This document shows, piece after piece, positions 44,169 to 52,909 of a stretch of 64,000 bases of DNA. The notes under the pieces are model-generated. The model was given only the letters and a program-made list of their open reading frames with translations, searched no databases and was not told where the DNA came from. The DNA is taken from contig JAUMVT010000001.1 in NCBI GenBank assembly GCA_030529995.1, forward strand, positions 1 through 64,000, given 5' to 3'. The position numbers and the translations under genes were made by a program. Numbering within the stretch: the first letter of the stretch is position 1; every line of letters starts with the position of its first letter. The stretch comes from Clostridia bacterium. GTDB taxonomy: Bacteria; Bacillota; Clostridia; Christensenellales; Aristaeellaceae.

Positions 44169-45875
44169 GTGCCGCTGAAGCCGATTTATGGGAAAACCCC
44201 CTTAACTGAAATGAAAGCACTGCCCCTGTATCCCGGGCAGGTTCACGTGAAGAATGAACATTTAGCAGCCGTCAACGCCCTGCTGAAAGGCGTTGCGGAA
44301 GAAGATAAGGCACTGTGGGCAAGCGCCCTGAAGCTGTCCTATGCCCTGCGGGATGTAACCGGGCAAACAAAGATTGCTGCACGGGTTCGTGCCGCCTTGG
44401 CAGAGCAGAAGGAAAACGGGGAGCTGCCCGTGTCCCTGACCGAAGCGGTGCAGGTGATGAACGCCGCATGGGTGCTGTATGAGGTAAAGCCGGATAAGCA
44501 GCTGCTGGAAAGCATGATGCGCTGGTGCGCCTATCTGGCTGCTCATTGGGAGCAGGTGGAAGATTGCACGGCTGTCCGTACGGGCACGGCGGACCTGATG
44601 GCACTGCTGTGCAGCCTGTATCGTGTAACCGGGAGGAAGGGCTTAACGACCCTTTGCGAAAAGCTGCGGCAGATGAGCATTGACTGGAGCGGCGCATTGC
44701 ATACCTTCTCCGTTCAGCGTTCTATGAAGAAGATCATGGATCGGAAGACGCTGGAGGAAGGCATGGCAGCAGAGGAAGGCAACGGCGCGGGTTTTTATAC
44801 CCGGCAATACCTGCTGTGCCACGGGGAAACGCTGGCAGACGGTGCACGTGCCTGCCTGGAAAGCTCCGTCTATAGCGGCAACGGTCCGGAAAGCCGAGCA
44901 GCCAAGGTGGGCTGGGAAAAGATCAGTCGCTGGCACGGCGCCGTGTGCGGCGGTGTCACGGCGGATGAAACCTTGGCCGGATTGTCCGCCTCTGCCGGGG
45001 TGGATGCGGCAAGCCTTGGCGCTTGGGCAGAAACCTTTGCCAAGCAGCTGGAGATTGACCCCGACAGTGCCTGGGCAGCAACCGAGCTGGAAAAGCTGCT
45101 GGAGAACGGTATGCCTGCTGCCGTGATGGGAGATAAGGTGATTGCCTTCCAGCGGTGCAACAGCCTGGCTGCGGACTGCGGTACCAAGGATTTGTACCGG
45201 GTAGGTCGTGCAAGTCAGCAAAAGCCTCGTGCGGTGGCACGGCTTGCAAGAGGATGGGCGGCGGCCGTGGAGCATGCTGTGATGGTGACACCTGAGGGCG
45301 CACGGGTTAACCTGTACCTGCAGGGCAGCTACAGCATGAAAATCAATGGCCAGATGGTCAAGCTTCTCATCGAAGGAGCGGATGGAGATTATACCATCAC
45401 CCTGGAAATGAAGGAAGACGTGAAGGCTGCCCTAGCCTTGATGATCCCCGCATGGACAAAGGATGCCTGCGTGCAGGTGAATGATGAAGGCGGAGACGAA
45501 GGTCACCCGGGCACGTACCTGACGCTGGAACGTACCTGGAAGAATGGGGATCGCATCCACGCTTCCTATGCGCCGGCTTTGTTTGTGACGGAAGGCTATC
45601 ACCAGTCTGCGGTGGTTCATTACGGAGCGAAGGTGATGGCTTATGTGCCGGAAGATGACCGGTGGGCGGTTGCACTGAAGGGCACGCCTGCATTGAAGGA
45701 CGGCAAGGTTGCGGCACAGCTGGTTACCGTATCCGGCTGGAAAGCTGCAGGCACAGTGCCCGGAGACGTGCCCGTGCGGCCCGCTGCGGAGGGAGAGGCC
45801 TTTGCGGCGGAGCTGGTTCCCTACGGGGAAACGGCTGCCCGGATGGCTATGCTGCCTCAGGTCGGTAAGGCATGA
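44169..45875 (+). CDS. Divergent DUF1680/GH127-like protein
   Basis: A 568-residue protein without signal peptide. The first ~350 residues look like an alpha/alpha toroid; motifs resembling beta-L-arabinofuranosidase-like DUF1680 proteins include YLLCHGETLADG, ISRWHGAVCGGVTADE and TLAGLSASAG. The C-terminal part has the family beta-sandwich pattern: NLYLQGSYS, MIPAWTKDACVQVND, GTYLTLERTWKNGDRI. Where relatives have a GTELC-type segment, this protein has AGVDAAS, so the cysteine that helps form the metal site in GH127 enzymes seems lost. Activity may be altered or absent. The start is GTG at 44169 after GGAGGG. It overlaps the dus gene by four bases. Confidence 0.65.
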   Translation: MPLKPIYGKTPLTEMKALPLYPGQVHVKNEHLAAVNALLKGVAEEDKALWASALKLSYALRDVTGQTKIAARVRAALAEQKENGELPVSLTEAVQVMNAAWVLYEVKPDKQLLESMMRWCAYLAAHWEQVEDCTAVRTGTADLMALLCSLYRVTGRKGLTTLCEKLRQMSIDWSGALHTFSVQRSMKKIMDRKTLEEGMAAEEGNGAGFYTRQYLLCHGETLADGARACLESSVYSGNGPESRAAKVGWEKISRWHGAVCGGVTADETLAGLSASAGVDAASLGAWAETFAKQLEIDPDSAWAATELEKLLENGMPAAVMGDKVIAFQRCNSLAADCGTKDLYRVGRASQQKPRAVARLARGWAAAVEHAVMVTPEGARVNLYLQGSYSMKINGQMVKLLIEGADGDYTITLEMKEDVKAALALMIPAWTKDACVQVNDEGGDEGHPGTYLTLERTWKNGDRIHASYAPALFVTEGYHQSAVVHYGAKVMAYVPEDDRWAVALKGTPALKDGKVAAQLVTVSGWKAAGTVPGDVPVRPAAEGEAFAAELVPYGETAARMAMLPQVGKA

Positions 45876-46831
45876 AGACCATTCGTCTGGCACCTCTTGC
45901 GGGGGTAACGGATTGGCCCTTCCGCATTCTTTGCTTTGAGCAGGGCTGCGACTGTGCCTACACGGAAATGGTCAGCGCCATGGGCTATCTTTGCGCACCC
46001 AAGGGACAGGCGGCAACGGAAAATCTGCTGATTCGGGATGCAAGAGAGCCGAAACTGATCCTTCAGCTCTTTGGCAAGGAGCCGGAAATCATGGCGAAGG
46101 CAGCAGCAGAGCTTTCACGCTGCGGCAAATACGACGGCATTGACATCAACATGGGCTGCCCGGCGCATAAGGTAGCTTGCTCCGGGGAAGGCAGCGGGCT
46201 GATGCGCACGCCGGAGGTTGCCACTGCCATCATGGAACAGGTGGTGAAGGCCAGTGCGCTGCCGGTCAGCGTGAAAATGCGCCTGGGGTGGGACAGCGAT
46301 TCCATCAACGTGCTGGAAATGGCGCACCGTGCGGAAGACGCCGGCGTGCAGGAAATCGCCGTTCACGGCCGCACACGGCAGCAGCAGTACAGCGGCGAAG
46401 CTGACTGGGACATGATTGGCCGGGTCAAGCAGGCGGTGCACATTCCGGTCATCGGCAACGGCGACATTTTCACTGCGCAGGATGCCATCCGGCGCATGGA
46501 AGAAACCCAAGTGGATGGTGTGATGATTGCCAGAGGCTCCATGGGCAATCCGTGGATTTTCCGGCAGATCAAGGCTTGCATGAACGGTCTTGAAGCGCCT
46601 ATGCCGACCAATGAGGAAAGACTGCAGATGATTCTGCGGCATTATCACATGCTCCTCGAATGGAAGGAAGAATACGTCGCCGTGCGGGAAATGCGCAAGC
46701 ACATTGCTTGGTATCTCCATGGGCTGCGGGGAGCAGCACAGATGCGTACGAAAATCAACACCCTGACCAAGCCGGAGGAAGTCTTCGAAGCGCTGAATGA
46801 CTTCTGCCTGGGTAAGCAGGGGATTGAGTGA
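45872..46831 (+). CDS. dus: tRNA-dihydrouridine synthase
   Basis: A 319-residue flavoenzyme reducing uridines in tRNA. The TIM barrel starts LAPLAGVTDWPFRILC, includes INMGCPAHKV with the catalytic cysteine placed nearby (GCPAHKVACSGEGSGLM), SVKMRLGWD, AVHGRTRQQQYSG, and PVIGNGDIFT plus GVMIARGSMGNPWIF for FMN binding. The C-terminal helical domain contains HIAWYLHGLRGA. It is a DusB-like enzyme. It starts within the DUF1680 stop codon and is followed after 40 bases by three secreted-protein genes. Confidence 0.94.
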   Translation: MKTIRLAPLAGVTDWPFRILCFEQGCDCAYTEMVSAMGYLCAPKGQAATENLLIRDAREPKLILQLFGKEPEIMAKAAAELSRCGKYDGIDINMGCPAHKVACSGEGSGLMRTPEVATAIMEQVVKASALPVSVKMRLGWDSDSINVLEMAHRAEDAGVQEIAVHGRTRQQQYSGEADWDMIGRVKQAVHIPVIGNGDIFTAQDAIRRMEETQVDGVMIARGSMGNPWIFRQIKACMNGLEAPMPTNEERLQMILRHYHMLLEWKEEYVAVREMRKHIAWYLHGLRGAAQMRTKINTLTKPEEVFEALNDFCLGKQGIE

Positions 46832-46871
46832 ACCGGTTTGACTGAACGGGGCAAAAGGGAGGATACGACGG

Positions 46872-48332
46872 ATGAAATGGCTTAAACGGTTTCTGTGCCT
46901 GACCATGCTGCTGGTGCTGCTATGCTCGCTGGCTCAGGCAGAGGTGTCGCTGCTGCCTCAGGTGAGTGCCTGGCAGCTGGAAAAACAGCCGCTCAGCGTA
47001 ACCTTAACGGCGAACGTGAACGCCTGGATGCCCCTGGACGATACCCGCACCGGCTGGCTGAATGACTTGGTGAAACACATCACGTTAAAGCTTGGCTATC
47101 AGCAGCTGGAAGGGGAAAGCTGGAGCAGCGTGGATGTGCAGGTGGATGGCACATCAGCACTGACCCTGAAGCAACGGGACGGGGACAGCGAATCTCAACT
47201 GCTCCTTTCCGTTGTTTCTGGAACAAACTACGTTGCCTCAGCAGGCACGGATATTGCCGGGCTGGTGTTGGGCGACGGCACAGGGATTTCTTTTGCCGGG
47301 ATTGACGGCACGGAACTTTCCTGGCTGACTGATGCCTACGACTTGGCCTGCGGCCTGGATGTGGCCTTGAAGGATTATGCGGAAGAGAAATCCGTTAAGA
47401 CAGCCATCGGCAAGATGGGCACGGCACGGAAGAAAGTTACCTATACCGTGCCCAAGGAAAGTGCCGAAACACTGACTGCCTCACTCAGCGGCCTTTGCGT
47501 GGCAGGGGAGATGCAGGATCTGATCAGCAGCCTTGTATTCAGCGGCAAGCAGCAGTTCACTGCATACTACACCGAGGATGATGCCCTGATCAAGGTGAGC
47601 TACAGCGGCGAGTGCGGTGTGGATGCGGAGCATCTCCGCAAGGTTACCATCAACTGGAGCATGAAGCGTACGGATACCGAAGTGCGGGATGATTTCACCA
47701 TGAAGTCTCCTGCGGTAACCGGCAAGGATCATAACACCATTACCTTTACCCGCCTGACCAAGGAAAAGAATGACGGCAGCGTAACGCTGGAAAGCACCCT
47801 GAAGATGGATACGAAGCTGGACGGCGTGAAAAATGTGCTGACCATTGATGCCGACTTGAAGGCAGACGCCGAGGACGACGGTACCACCATGCTGACCGGT
47901 ACGCTCAGCATCAAGAACGCCCCGGAGGAAGACGAGGACAAGACTCAACTGGTGCTGACTCCTACGCTCAGCTTTGCCGATGCCTCCGCCACGGATCGTT
48001 ATGTAGACGGTGCGGTGACGGTGGAAAAGAAGGCCGGCACAAACCTGAAGCGTGTGGAACAAAGCGGCACTATTCACATCAGCGTGAATCGCGGTTCCTA
48101 CTTTGATTGGGAACTGAATGATACGGTGGTAGACTTGTCTGCCATGGATGAAACCCAACTAACCAACTTGCAGACGGAAGTGCAGGGCGCCGTAGCCACG
48201 GCACTGGTACGTCCGCTGGTGCTGCTGCCGGAAGAGGATACCAAATATCTGTCTGCTGACCTAGATGAGGCTGTTTGGCAGTCCATTGTGAACGCTGCCA
48301 AGGCCGCCATGGAAAAGGAGGCTGCCCAATGA
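46872..48332 (+). CDS. Secreted protein of unknown function, paralogue 1 of 3
   Basis: A 486-residue exported protein. A signal peptide (WLKRFLCLTMLLVLLCSLAQA) covers about residues 3-23, with cleavage before EVSLLPQ. The mature part is dominated by alternating polar/hydrophobic strands, suggesting an extended beta-sheet fold, with acidic loops (PEEDEDKT). There is no lipobox, LPxTG motif or C-terminal TM helix. The motif VVDLSAMDETQLTNLQ at about residue 419 is shared with the next two products at a similar distance from the C-terminus. The stop overlaps the next start by four bases. I do not recognise the family. Confidence 0.8.
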   Translation: MKWLKRFLCLTMLLVLLCSLAQAEVSLLPQVSAWQLEKQPLSVTLTANVNAWMPLDDTRTGWLNDLVKHITLKLGYQQLEGESWSSVDVQVDGTSALTLKQRDGDSESQLLLSVVSGTNYVASAGTDIAGLVLGDGTGISFAGIDGTELSWLTDAYDLACGLDVALKDYAEEKSVKTAIGKMGTARKKVTYTVPKESAETLTASLSGLCVAGEMQDLISSLVFSGKQQFTAYYTEDDALIKVSYSGECGVDAEHLRKVTINWSMKRTDTEVRDDFTMKSPAVTGKDHNTITFTRLTKEKNDGSVTLESTLKMDTKLDGVKNVLTIDADLKADAEDDGTTMLTGTLSIKNAPEEDEDKTQLVLTPTLSFADASATDRYVDGAVTVEKKAGTNLKRVEQSGTIHISVNRGSYFDWELNDTVVDLSAMDETQLTNLQTEVQGAVATALVRPLVLLPEEDTKYLSADLDEAVWQSIVNAAKAAMEKEAAQ

Positions 48333-49858
48333 AGAAATTTCTAAGTTTGCTGCTGTGCCTGTGCCTGCTGCCTGTCGCTTCCTTGGCGGCGGAGTATACG
48401 CTGCCGGAAAAGCTGATGCGGCAGCTGGACTTTGGCAGCGGCCTGAAGGGCAGCATGACCGTGACAGTGACCGGTGATGCCTCGTGGGCACAGCTTTTGT
48501 CACCCTTGAATGGTGCAAATATCCAGCTGCGCGCGATTCACACGGATGAAACCATGCAGCTTCAGCTGTATATGCTGGATGGAGAAGAACAGCAGGGATT
48601 GACGGAAGTTTATGTGGATGATCAGGCCATGGGCATTCAAAGCGCCCTCCTCAGGGATCAGGCACTGACCATGCCGGTAGCAGGGGATGCAGTGAATGCC
48701 CTGCTCGGTATCAAGGACAGTGAAAATCCCTCCCTGTATTCTGCGGCACTGAATTTCCTTTCCATTTCTGCTGACACATGGGAAACCAGCTGGACGCCTG
48801 CGCTGGAACCCTACTACAACAAGCTGGAAGTGTGGCTCAGCAGTTTCGGCTCAGCGCCCAGCGTTCAAAAAGGGGATCAGGGCGAAACCACCATGCTGAT
48901 TCGCTATGAAGTGCCGGTCAGCGAAGCGAAGGAAGAACTGCTGCTGCTGTGGGCGGATCTGCTTGGTGACGATACTCTGCAGGGCTTGTTGCGGGGACAG
49001 CTGTCCCAGGCACAGCAGGATGCCTATCTGAATCCCAACCTGATGTATTACTACGCGGAGATGGTGCGTTCCTTGAAGCTGGACGGCACACTGGTGCTTG
49101 AACGTCAGCTGACCACCTTGGGCGAAAGTGTCCGTACGGAGATTACGCTGCCTCTGCCAGAAAACGAGCAGGGCTACACGCAGCTGCACCTGAAGCAGGA
49201 GAACGGAGCGACGGCACTGACCCTGAGCGGTGATGTGCAGACCCTTCGCCTGACCAGCAAGGAATCAGCGGTAAGCGATGACAGCAGCACTTGGCAGGGA
49301 ACGGTGCAGGTGATTCCCAACGACTTGAGCGAAGACAACAAGGCCTGGTCTGTGGGCTTTGCACTGGAGAAGCTGCACGCCAACTCCGTCGACAGTGATG
49401 CCCGTGAGCATGACGTCACCACGTGGGAGGTGACGGTTCAGCCGGATCTCAGCCATTTGGCGGCGGATGACGTAAACCGTGCCTATTATCAGGACTTTGC
49501 ACCCATTACCGGCAAGATTCGTGTGCACTTTCACAGCAAAAACGCTCAGTCCAGTCCCACCACCATGGAGGTGGAGGCGGATCTGGACTTCGGGGATGCA
49601 GCACTGTCCCTGCAGATGACCTTGAAGAGCACGTCGCCTTGGGTGGTTCAGCCCATGAATATGACGGGTGCGCTGAACTTGGCAACCATGACCGAGGAGC
49701 AGAAAACAGAACTGCTGAATGAATACTGGAACAGTGTGCTGACACTGGCAGCACAGATTACTGCTGCTTCTCAGCCTGAAGAGCTGCCTTTGCCGGAAAC
49801 TACGGCCACTGACTTGGCCACAACCACGGATGCTGCCACCAACACCGATCTGCCTTGA
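48329..49858 (+). CDS. Secreted protein of unknown function, paralogue 2 of 3
   Basis: A 509-residue exported protein with signal peptide KKFLSLLLCLCLLPVASLA and mature start near AEYTLPEKLM. A long predicted beta-rich body (GSMTVTVTGDASW, TMQLQLYMLDGEEQQ, GTVQVIPNDLSED) leads to NLATMTEEQKTELLNEYW, the shared C-terminal motif, which begins around residue 448. The last ~25 residues are a Thr/Ala/Asp-rich linker-like tail (TATDLATTTDAATNTDLP). A strong AAAAGGAGG site precedes the ATG at 48329. Longer in-frame reading from 48275 lies inside paralogue 1. Function unknown. Confidence 0.8.
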   Translation: MKKFLSLLLCLCLLPVASLAAEYTLPEKLMRQLDFGSGLKGSMTVTVTGDASWAQLLSPLNGANIQLRAIHTDETMQLQLYMLDGEEQQGLTEVYVDDQAMGIQSALLRDQALTMPVAGDAVNALLGIKDSENPSLYSAALNFLSISADTWETSWTPALEPYYNKLEVWLSSFGSAPSVQKGDQGETTMLIRYEVPVSEAKEELLLLWADLLGDDTLQGLLRGQLSQAQQDAYLNPNLMYYYAEMVRSLKLDGTLVLERQLTTLGESVRTEITLPLPENEQGYTQLHLKQENGATALTLSGDVQTLRLTSKESAVSDDSSTWQGTVQVIPNDLSEDNKAWSVGFALEKLHANSVDSDAREHDVTTWEVTVQPDLSHLAADDVNRAYYQDFAPITGKIRVHFHSKNAQSSPTTMEVEADLDFGDAALSLQMTLKSTSPWVVQPMNMTGALNLATMTEEQKTELLNEYWNSVLTLAAQITAASQPEELPLPETTATDLATTTDAATNTDLP

Positions 49859-49871
49859 GGAGGTAATCCAT

Positions 49872-51275
49872 ATGCGGAAGCTGATGGCCTGGATGCTGAC
49901 CATCGTGATGGTTTGCCTGCCCTTGACCACACTGGCGGAGAGCCGTGCGATCGACTTGCACTTTACTTCTGTTGATACGGCGGTCTATCTGAACACATTC
50001 CAAGAGGTGCTTTTCGGCGAAGAAGATGAAGCGTTCCTGAGCTTGGTACGCAAGGGCGGCGAGCTGGCGGCCGAGTTCATCAAGGCAAGCACCATTCGCC
50101 TGCAGTGGCAGGAGGATGGATGCCGTCTGTCCTGGCTGCTGGACGAGAAAGAAGCGGCCTCCGCTGCGTTGATGGCAACAGAGAACGGCTTGGTGCTTTC
50201 TTCCTCCCTGATCCCGGGCTATGGCCTGACCATGCCCTATACCACCACGGATGTTTCTGAACTTGCACAGGTGGACTGGGAAGACCTAGCTGAGGATCTT
50301 CTGGAGGAATGCTTTGATTGGAGTGCCTCGATTGCCAGCCAAGAAGTAACGGGAAGCTTCTCCGGGGACGCCTATGCCGGCGGCACGAAGGCCACTTATG
50401 TGACCATCACCGATCAGGATGTTGCTCTGCTGCTGGATGGCCTGCTTCTTTGCCTGGAAGATGAAGATGACTTGATGACCTGGCTGGAGAGTAGTCAGGG
50501 AGAAAGCAGCAGCCAGCTGATGCATGAGGCCCGCCGGAGCATATTGAATGCAGGCTTGTCCAGCACCTATTCGTATCAGCTGACCATTATGGAGGACGAT
50601 ACATCGGTCATTGGCATGGACTGGGCTACCTATCAGGGAGACAGCTTGGTATGGACGCTTTCTGTCGGGAGCAGCGATACCGCGGATACGGCAGTGCTTA
50701 CCGTTCCGCTCAATGACAGCAATGGCTATCTTGCCTTGCAAATGAATGAAACGGGGATAATCTTCACAGCCTATCAATGTGAAACTGGCGTGTCCTATCA
50801 AGAGGCTGCACAAACGAACCGATGGAAGACCTTTTCCGCCTGCTGGACGGGAGACGTAACAGAAGGGGACGACAGCTATACAGGCAGCTTGTCCCAGAGC
50901 ATAGCCTCATCCTTCGAGGAAGGCACAGCTTCCCTTGTGCTGGATACAAACTTGTCCGGCCGTGCGGCGAAAGATTTTTCGGCAGGTGAATTCACCTTGA
51001 CGGGAAAAATCAACGGTACAAAAGTGGTTTCTGTAGTGGCAACACTTCAATCAGCAGAACCTTTTACCCAAGAAGAAGGTTTGACCTTGGTGGATGTTAC
51101 TGCGGCGACCGACCGGGAATGGGCACAGATTGCCGATGCACTGGAGCAAGGTGAGGAAGATACCTTGATCAGCCTGTTCAAGCTGCTGCCGACCAAGCTT
51201 CTGCGGAAGCTGGTGGAGTTTCAGCAGGAACTTACCAATCTGACGGAACCTATCAATGATACGCAAAGTGAGTAA
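49872..51275 (+). CDS. Secreted protein of unknown function, paralogue 3 of 3
   Basis: A 467-residue exported protein. Signal peptide RKLMAWMLTIVMVCLPLTTLA, mature start ESRAIDLHF. The body is rich in Ser/Thr/Asp/Glu and predicted strands (SYQLTIMEDDTSVIGMDW, TGSFSGDAYAGGTKATY). The shared C-terminal motif appears as LVDVTAATDREWAQIADALE at about residue 406, followed by a helical end (LLPTKLLRKLVEFQQEL). TTGAGGAGG precedes the ATG at 49872, 13 bases after paralogue 2. It is the last gene of the operon, before the terminator at 51277. Function unknown. Confidence 0.8.
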   Translation: MRKLMAWMLTIVMVCLPLTTLAESRAIDLHFTSVDTAVYLNTFQEVLFGEEDEAFLSLVRKGGELAAEFIKASTIRLQWQEDGCRLSWLLDEKEAASAALMATENGLVLSSSLIPGYGLTMPYTTTDVSELAQVDWEDLAEDLLEECFDWSASIASQEVTGSFSGDAYAGGTKATYVTITDQDVALLLDGLLLCLEDEDDLMTWLESSQGESSSQLMHEARRSILNAGLSSTYSYQLTIMEDDTSVIGMDWATYQGDSLVWTLSVGSSDTADTAVLTVPLNDSNGYLALQMNETGIIFTAYQCETGVSYQEAAQTNRWKTFSACWTGDVTEGDDSYTGSLSQSIASSFEEGTASLVLDTNLSGRAAKDFSAGEFTLTGKINGTKVVSVVATLQSAEPFTQEEGLTLVDVTAATDREWAQIADALEQGEEDTLISLFKLLPTKLLRKLVEFQQELTNLTEPINDTQSE

Positions 51276-51276
51276 A

Positions 51277-51315
51277 AAAAGCGTCAGCGGAAACAAAACA
51301 TCCGTTGACGCTTTT
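51277..51315. terminator. Bidirectional terminator between converging operons
   Basis: AAAAGCGTCAGCGGA and TCCGTTGACGCTTTT pair over 15 positions with one G-T pair. T runs lie on both outer sides, so it can stop the rightward secreted-protein operon and the leftward glycogen operon. Confidence 0.85.
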
Positions 51316-51324
51316 GTTCATACA

Positions 51325-51358
51325 AGAAGAGGAGGAATGCGCTGCACCCTCCTCTTCT
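51325..51358. terminator. Second hairpin in the convergent region
   Basis: AGAAGAGGAGG and CCTCCTCTTCT form an 11-bp stem, followed on the plus strand by GCTTTTGTTT. It lies just after the glgA stop and backs up the neighbouring terminator. Confidence 0.6.
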
Positions 51359-51366
51359 GCTTTTGT

Positions 51367-52881
51367 TTAGTGTTTCTTTTCCTCGGCAACAACCACCGGG
51401 TTCGGTTCTTCCATTGCAGGTGCATCCACCTTGGGAAGCGGAACTTCACCGATCAGCCCACGATACAGCTCGATGTACCGCTTGGAGGAATGATTCCAGC
51501 TGTAGTCGCCGCTCATGCCGCGATGCTGCAGCTTCTTCCATACATCCTTGTGACCGGTGTAATAGTCCACAGCACGCTCAATGGTGTGGAGCATGTCATG
51601 GGCATTATAGTTGAAGAAGGAGAAGCCGTTGCCGTCACCCGTGTACTCATTGTAGCTGAGCACGGTGTCACGCAGACCGCCGGTTTCACGCACAATGGGC
51701 ACTGTGCCGTACCGCAGGGCGATCAACTGGCTCAGGCCGCAGGGCTCAAACTGGCTGGGCATCAGGAACATGTCCACGCCGGCGTAAATCTGGTGCGCCA
51801 AAGCATGATCCATGGTGAAGCGGGCAGCAACACGTCCCTTGTATTCACCTTCTGCCCAGCTGAACAGATTTACATACCGGCTGTCGCCCATGCCGAGCAC
51901 AACCAGCTGCACATCCTTGCGCATGATATCCGCAATCACGTAGTCCACCAAGTCAAGACCCTTCTGATTGCTCAGCCGACCTACCATGCCGATGATGGGC
52001 ACATTGGGGTCAACATTCAGTCCCAAGCTTTCCTGCAGGGCTTTCTTGCAGGCTGCTTTGCCGCTCAGGTCGTCTGACGTATAGGTGGCGGCAATGCGCT
52101 GGTCTGTAGCGGGATTGTAGTCCACCATATCGATGCCGTTCAGCACGCCAAAGACGCTGGCCTTCCGGGCACGAATCAGCCCATCCAGGCGTTCACCGTA
52201 ATAGGCTGTCTGAATCTCTTCGGCATAGGAGGGACTGACGGTGGTAATCACATCGGCATACACCAAGGCTGCCTTCAGGTAGTTGGCACAGCCGAAGCAT
52301 TCCAGCTTGTCATCCGTCCACAGGCTGTCGCCCAAGCCCAGCACATCCTGCACCTCACGAATGCCGAAGATACCCTGATACTGCAGGTTATGGATGGTGA
52401 ACATGGTCTTCATCTTGGCGAAGAAGGGAAGGTGCGCATACTGAATCTTCAGCAGAGCAGGCACCATGCCGCTTTGCCAGTCGTGTGCATGGATCACGTC
52501 AGGCTGGAAATTCAGCAGAGGCAGAGCATTCAATGCACCACGGCAGAAGAAGCCGAAGCGCTCATACTCGTCACCGCCCAGGCCATAGATGTAGGGGCGG
52601 CCGAAGTAGTACTTGTTATCCATGAAGTACCAGGTCACGCCGTCTTTTTCCAGCTTTTCAATGCCACAGTACTGCCTGCGCCAGCCCAGCTGCACTTCAA
52701 AGTCGCACACATGGGTCATCTTTTCGGTCCACTGGGTAGGAATGGCGGAATACAGGGGCAGCATGACACGAACGTCATGTCCCTGCGCAGCGAGCACGGG
52801 CGCCAGAGCACCCACAACGTCAGCCAATCCGCCGGTTTTTACAAAGGGGACACATTCGCTTGCCGTAAACAGGATCTTCAT
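51367..52881 (-). CDS. glgA: Glycogen synthase
   Basis: A 504-residue GT5 glycosyltransferase that extends alpha-1,4-glucan from ADP-glucose. The N-terminus ILFTASECVPFVKTGGLADVVGALA holds the KxGGL ADP-glucose motif. Also visible are HAHDWQSGMVPALL, GVLNGIDMVDYNP, GRLSNQKGLDLV and, near the C-terminus, MPSQFEPCGLSQLIALRYGT with the EPxGL motif. GGAGG precedes the ATG on the minus strand. It is the last gene of the glgB-glgC-glgD-glgA operon. Confidence 0.97.
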   Translation of the reverse strand: MKILFTASECVPFVKTGGLADVVGALAPVLAAQGHDVRVMLPLYSAIPTQWTEKMTHVCDFEVQLGWRRQYCGIEKLEKDGVTWYFMDNKYYFGRPYIYGLGGDEYERFGFFCRGALNALPLLNFQPDVIHAHDWQSGMVPALLKIQYAHLPFFAKMKTMFTIHNLQYQGIFGIREVQDVLGLGDSLWTDDKLECFGCANYLKAALVYADVITTVSPSYAEEIQTAYYGERLDGLIRARKASVFGVLNGIDMVDYNPATDQRIAATYTSDDLSGKAACKKALQESLGLNVDPNVPIIGMVGRLSNQKGLDLVDYVIADIMRKDVQLVVLGMGDSRYVNLFSWAEGEYKGRVAARFTMDHALAHQIYAGVDMFLMPSQFEPCGLSQLIALRYGTVPIVRETGGLRDTVLSYNEYTGDGNGFSFFNYNAHDMLHTIERAVDYYTGHKDVWKKLQHRGMSGDYSWNHSSKRYIELYRGLIGEVPLPKVDAPAMEEPNPVVVAEEKKH

Positions 52882-52909
52882 TTTCTTTTACCTCCAATTC
52901 TGAGGATGC

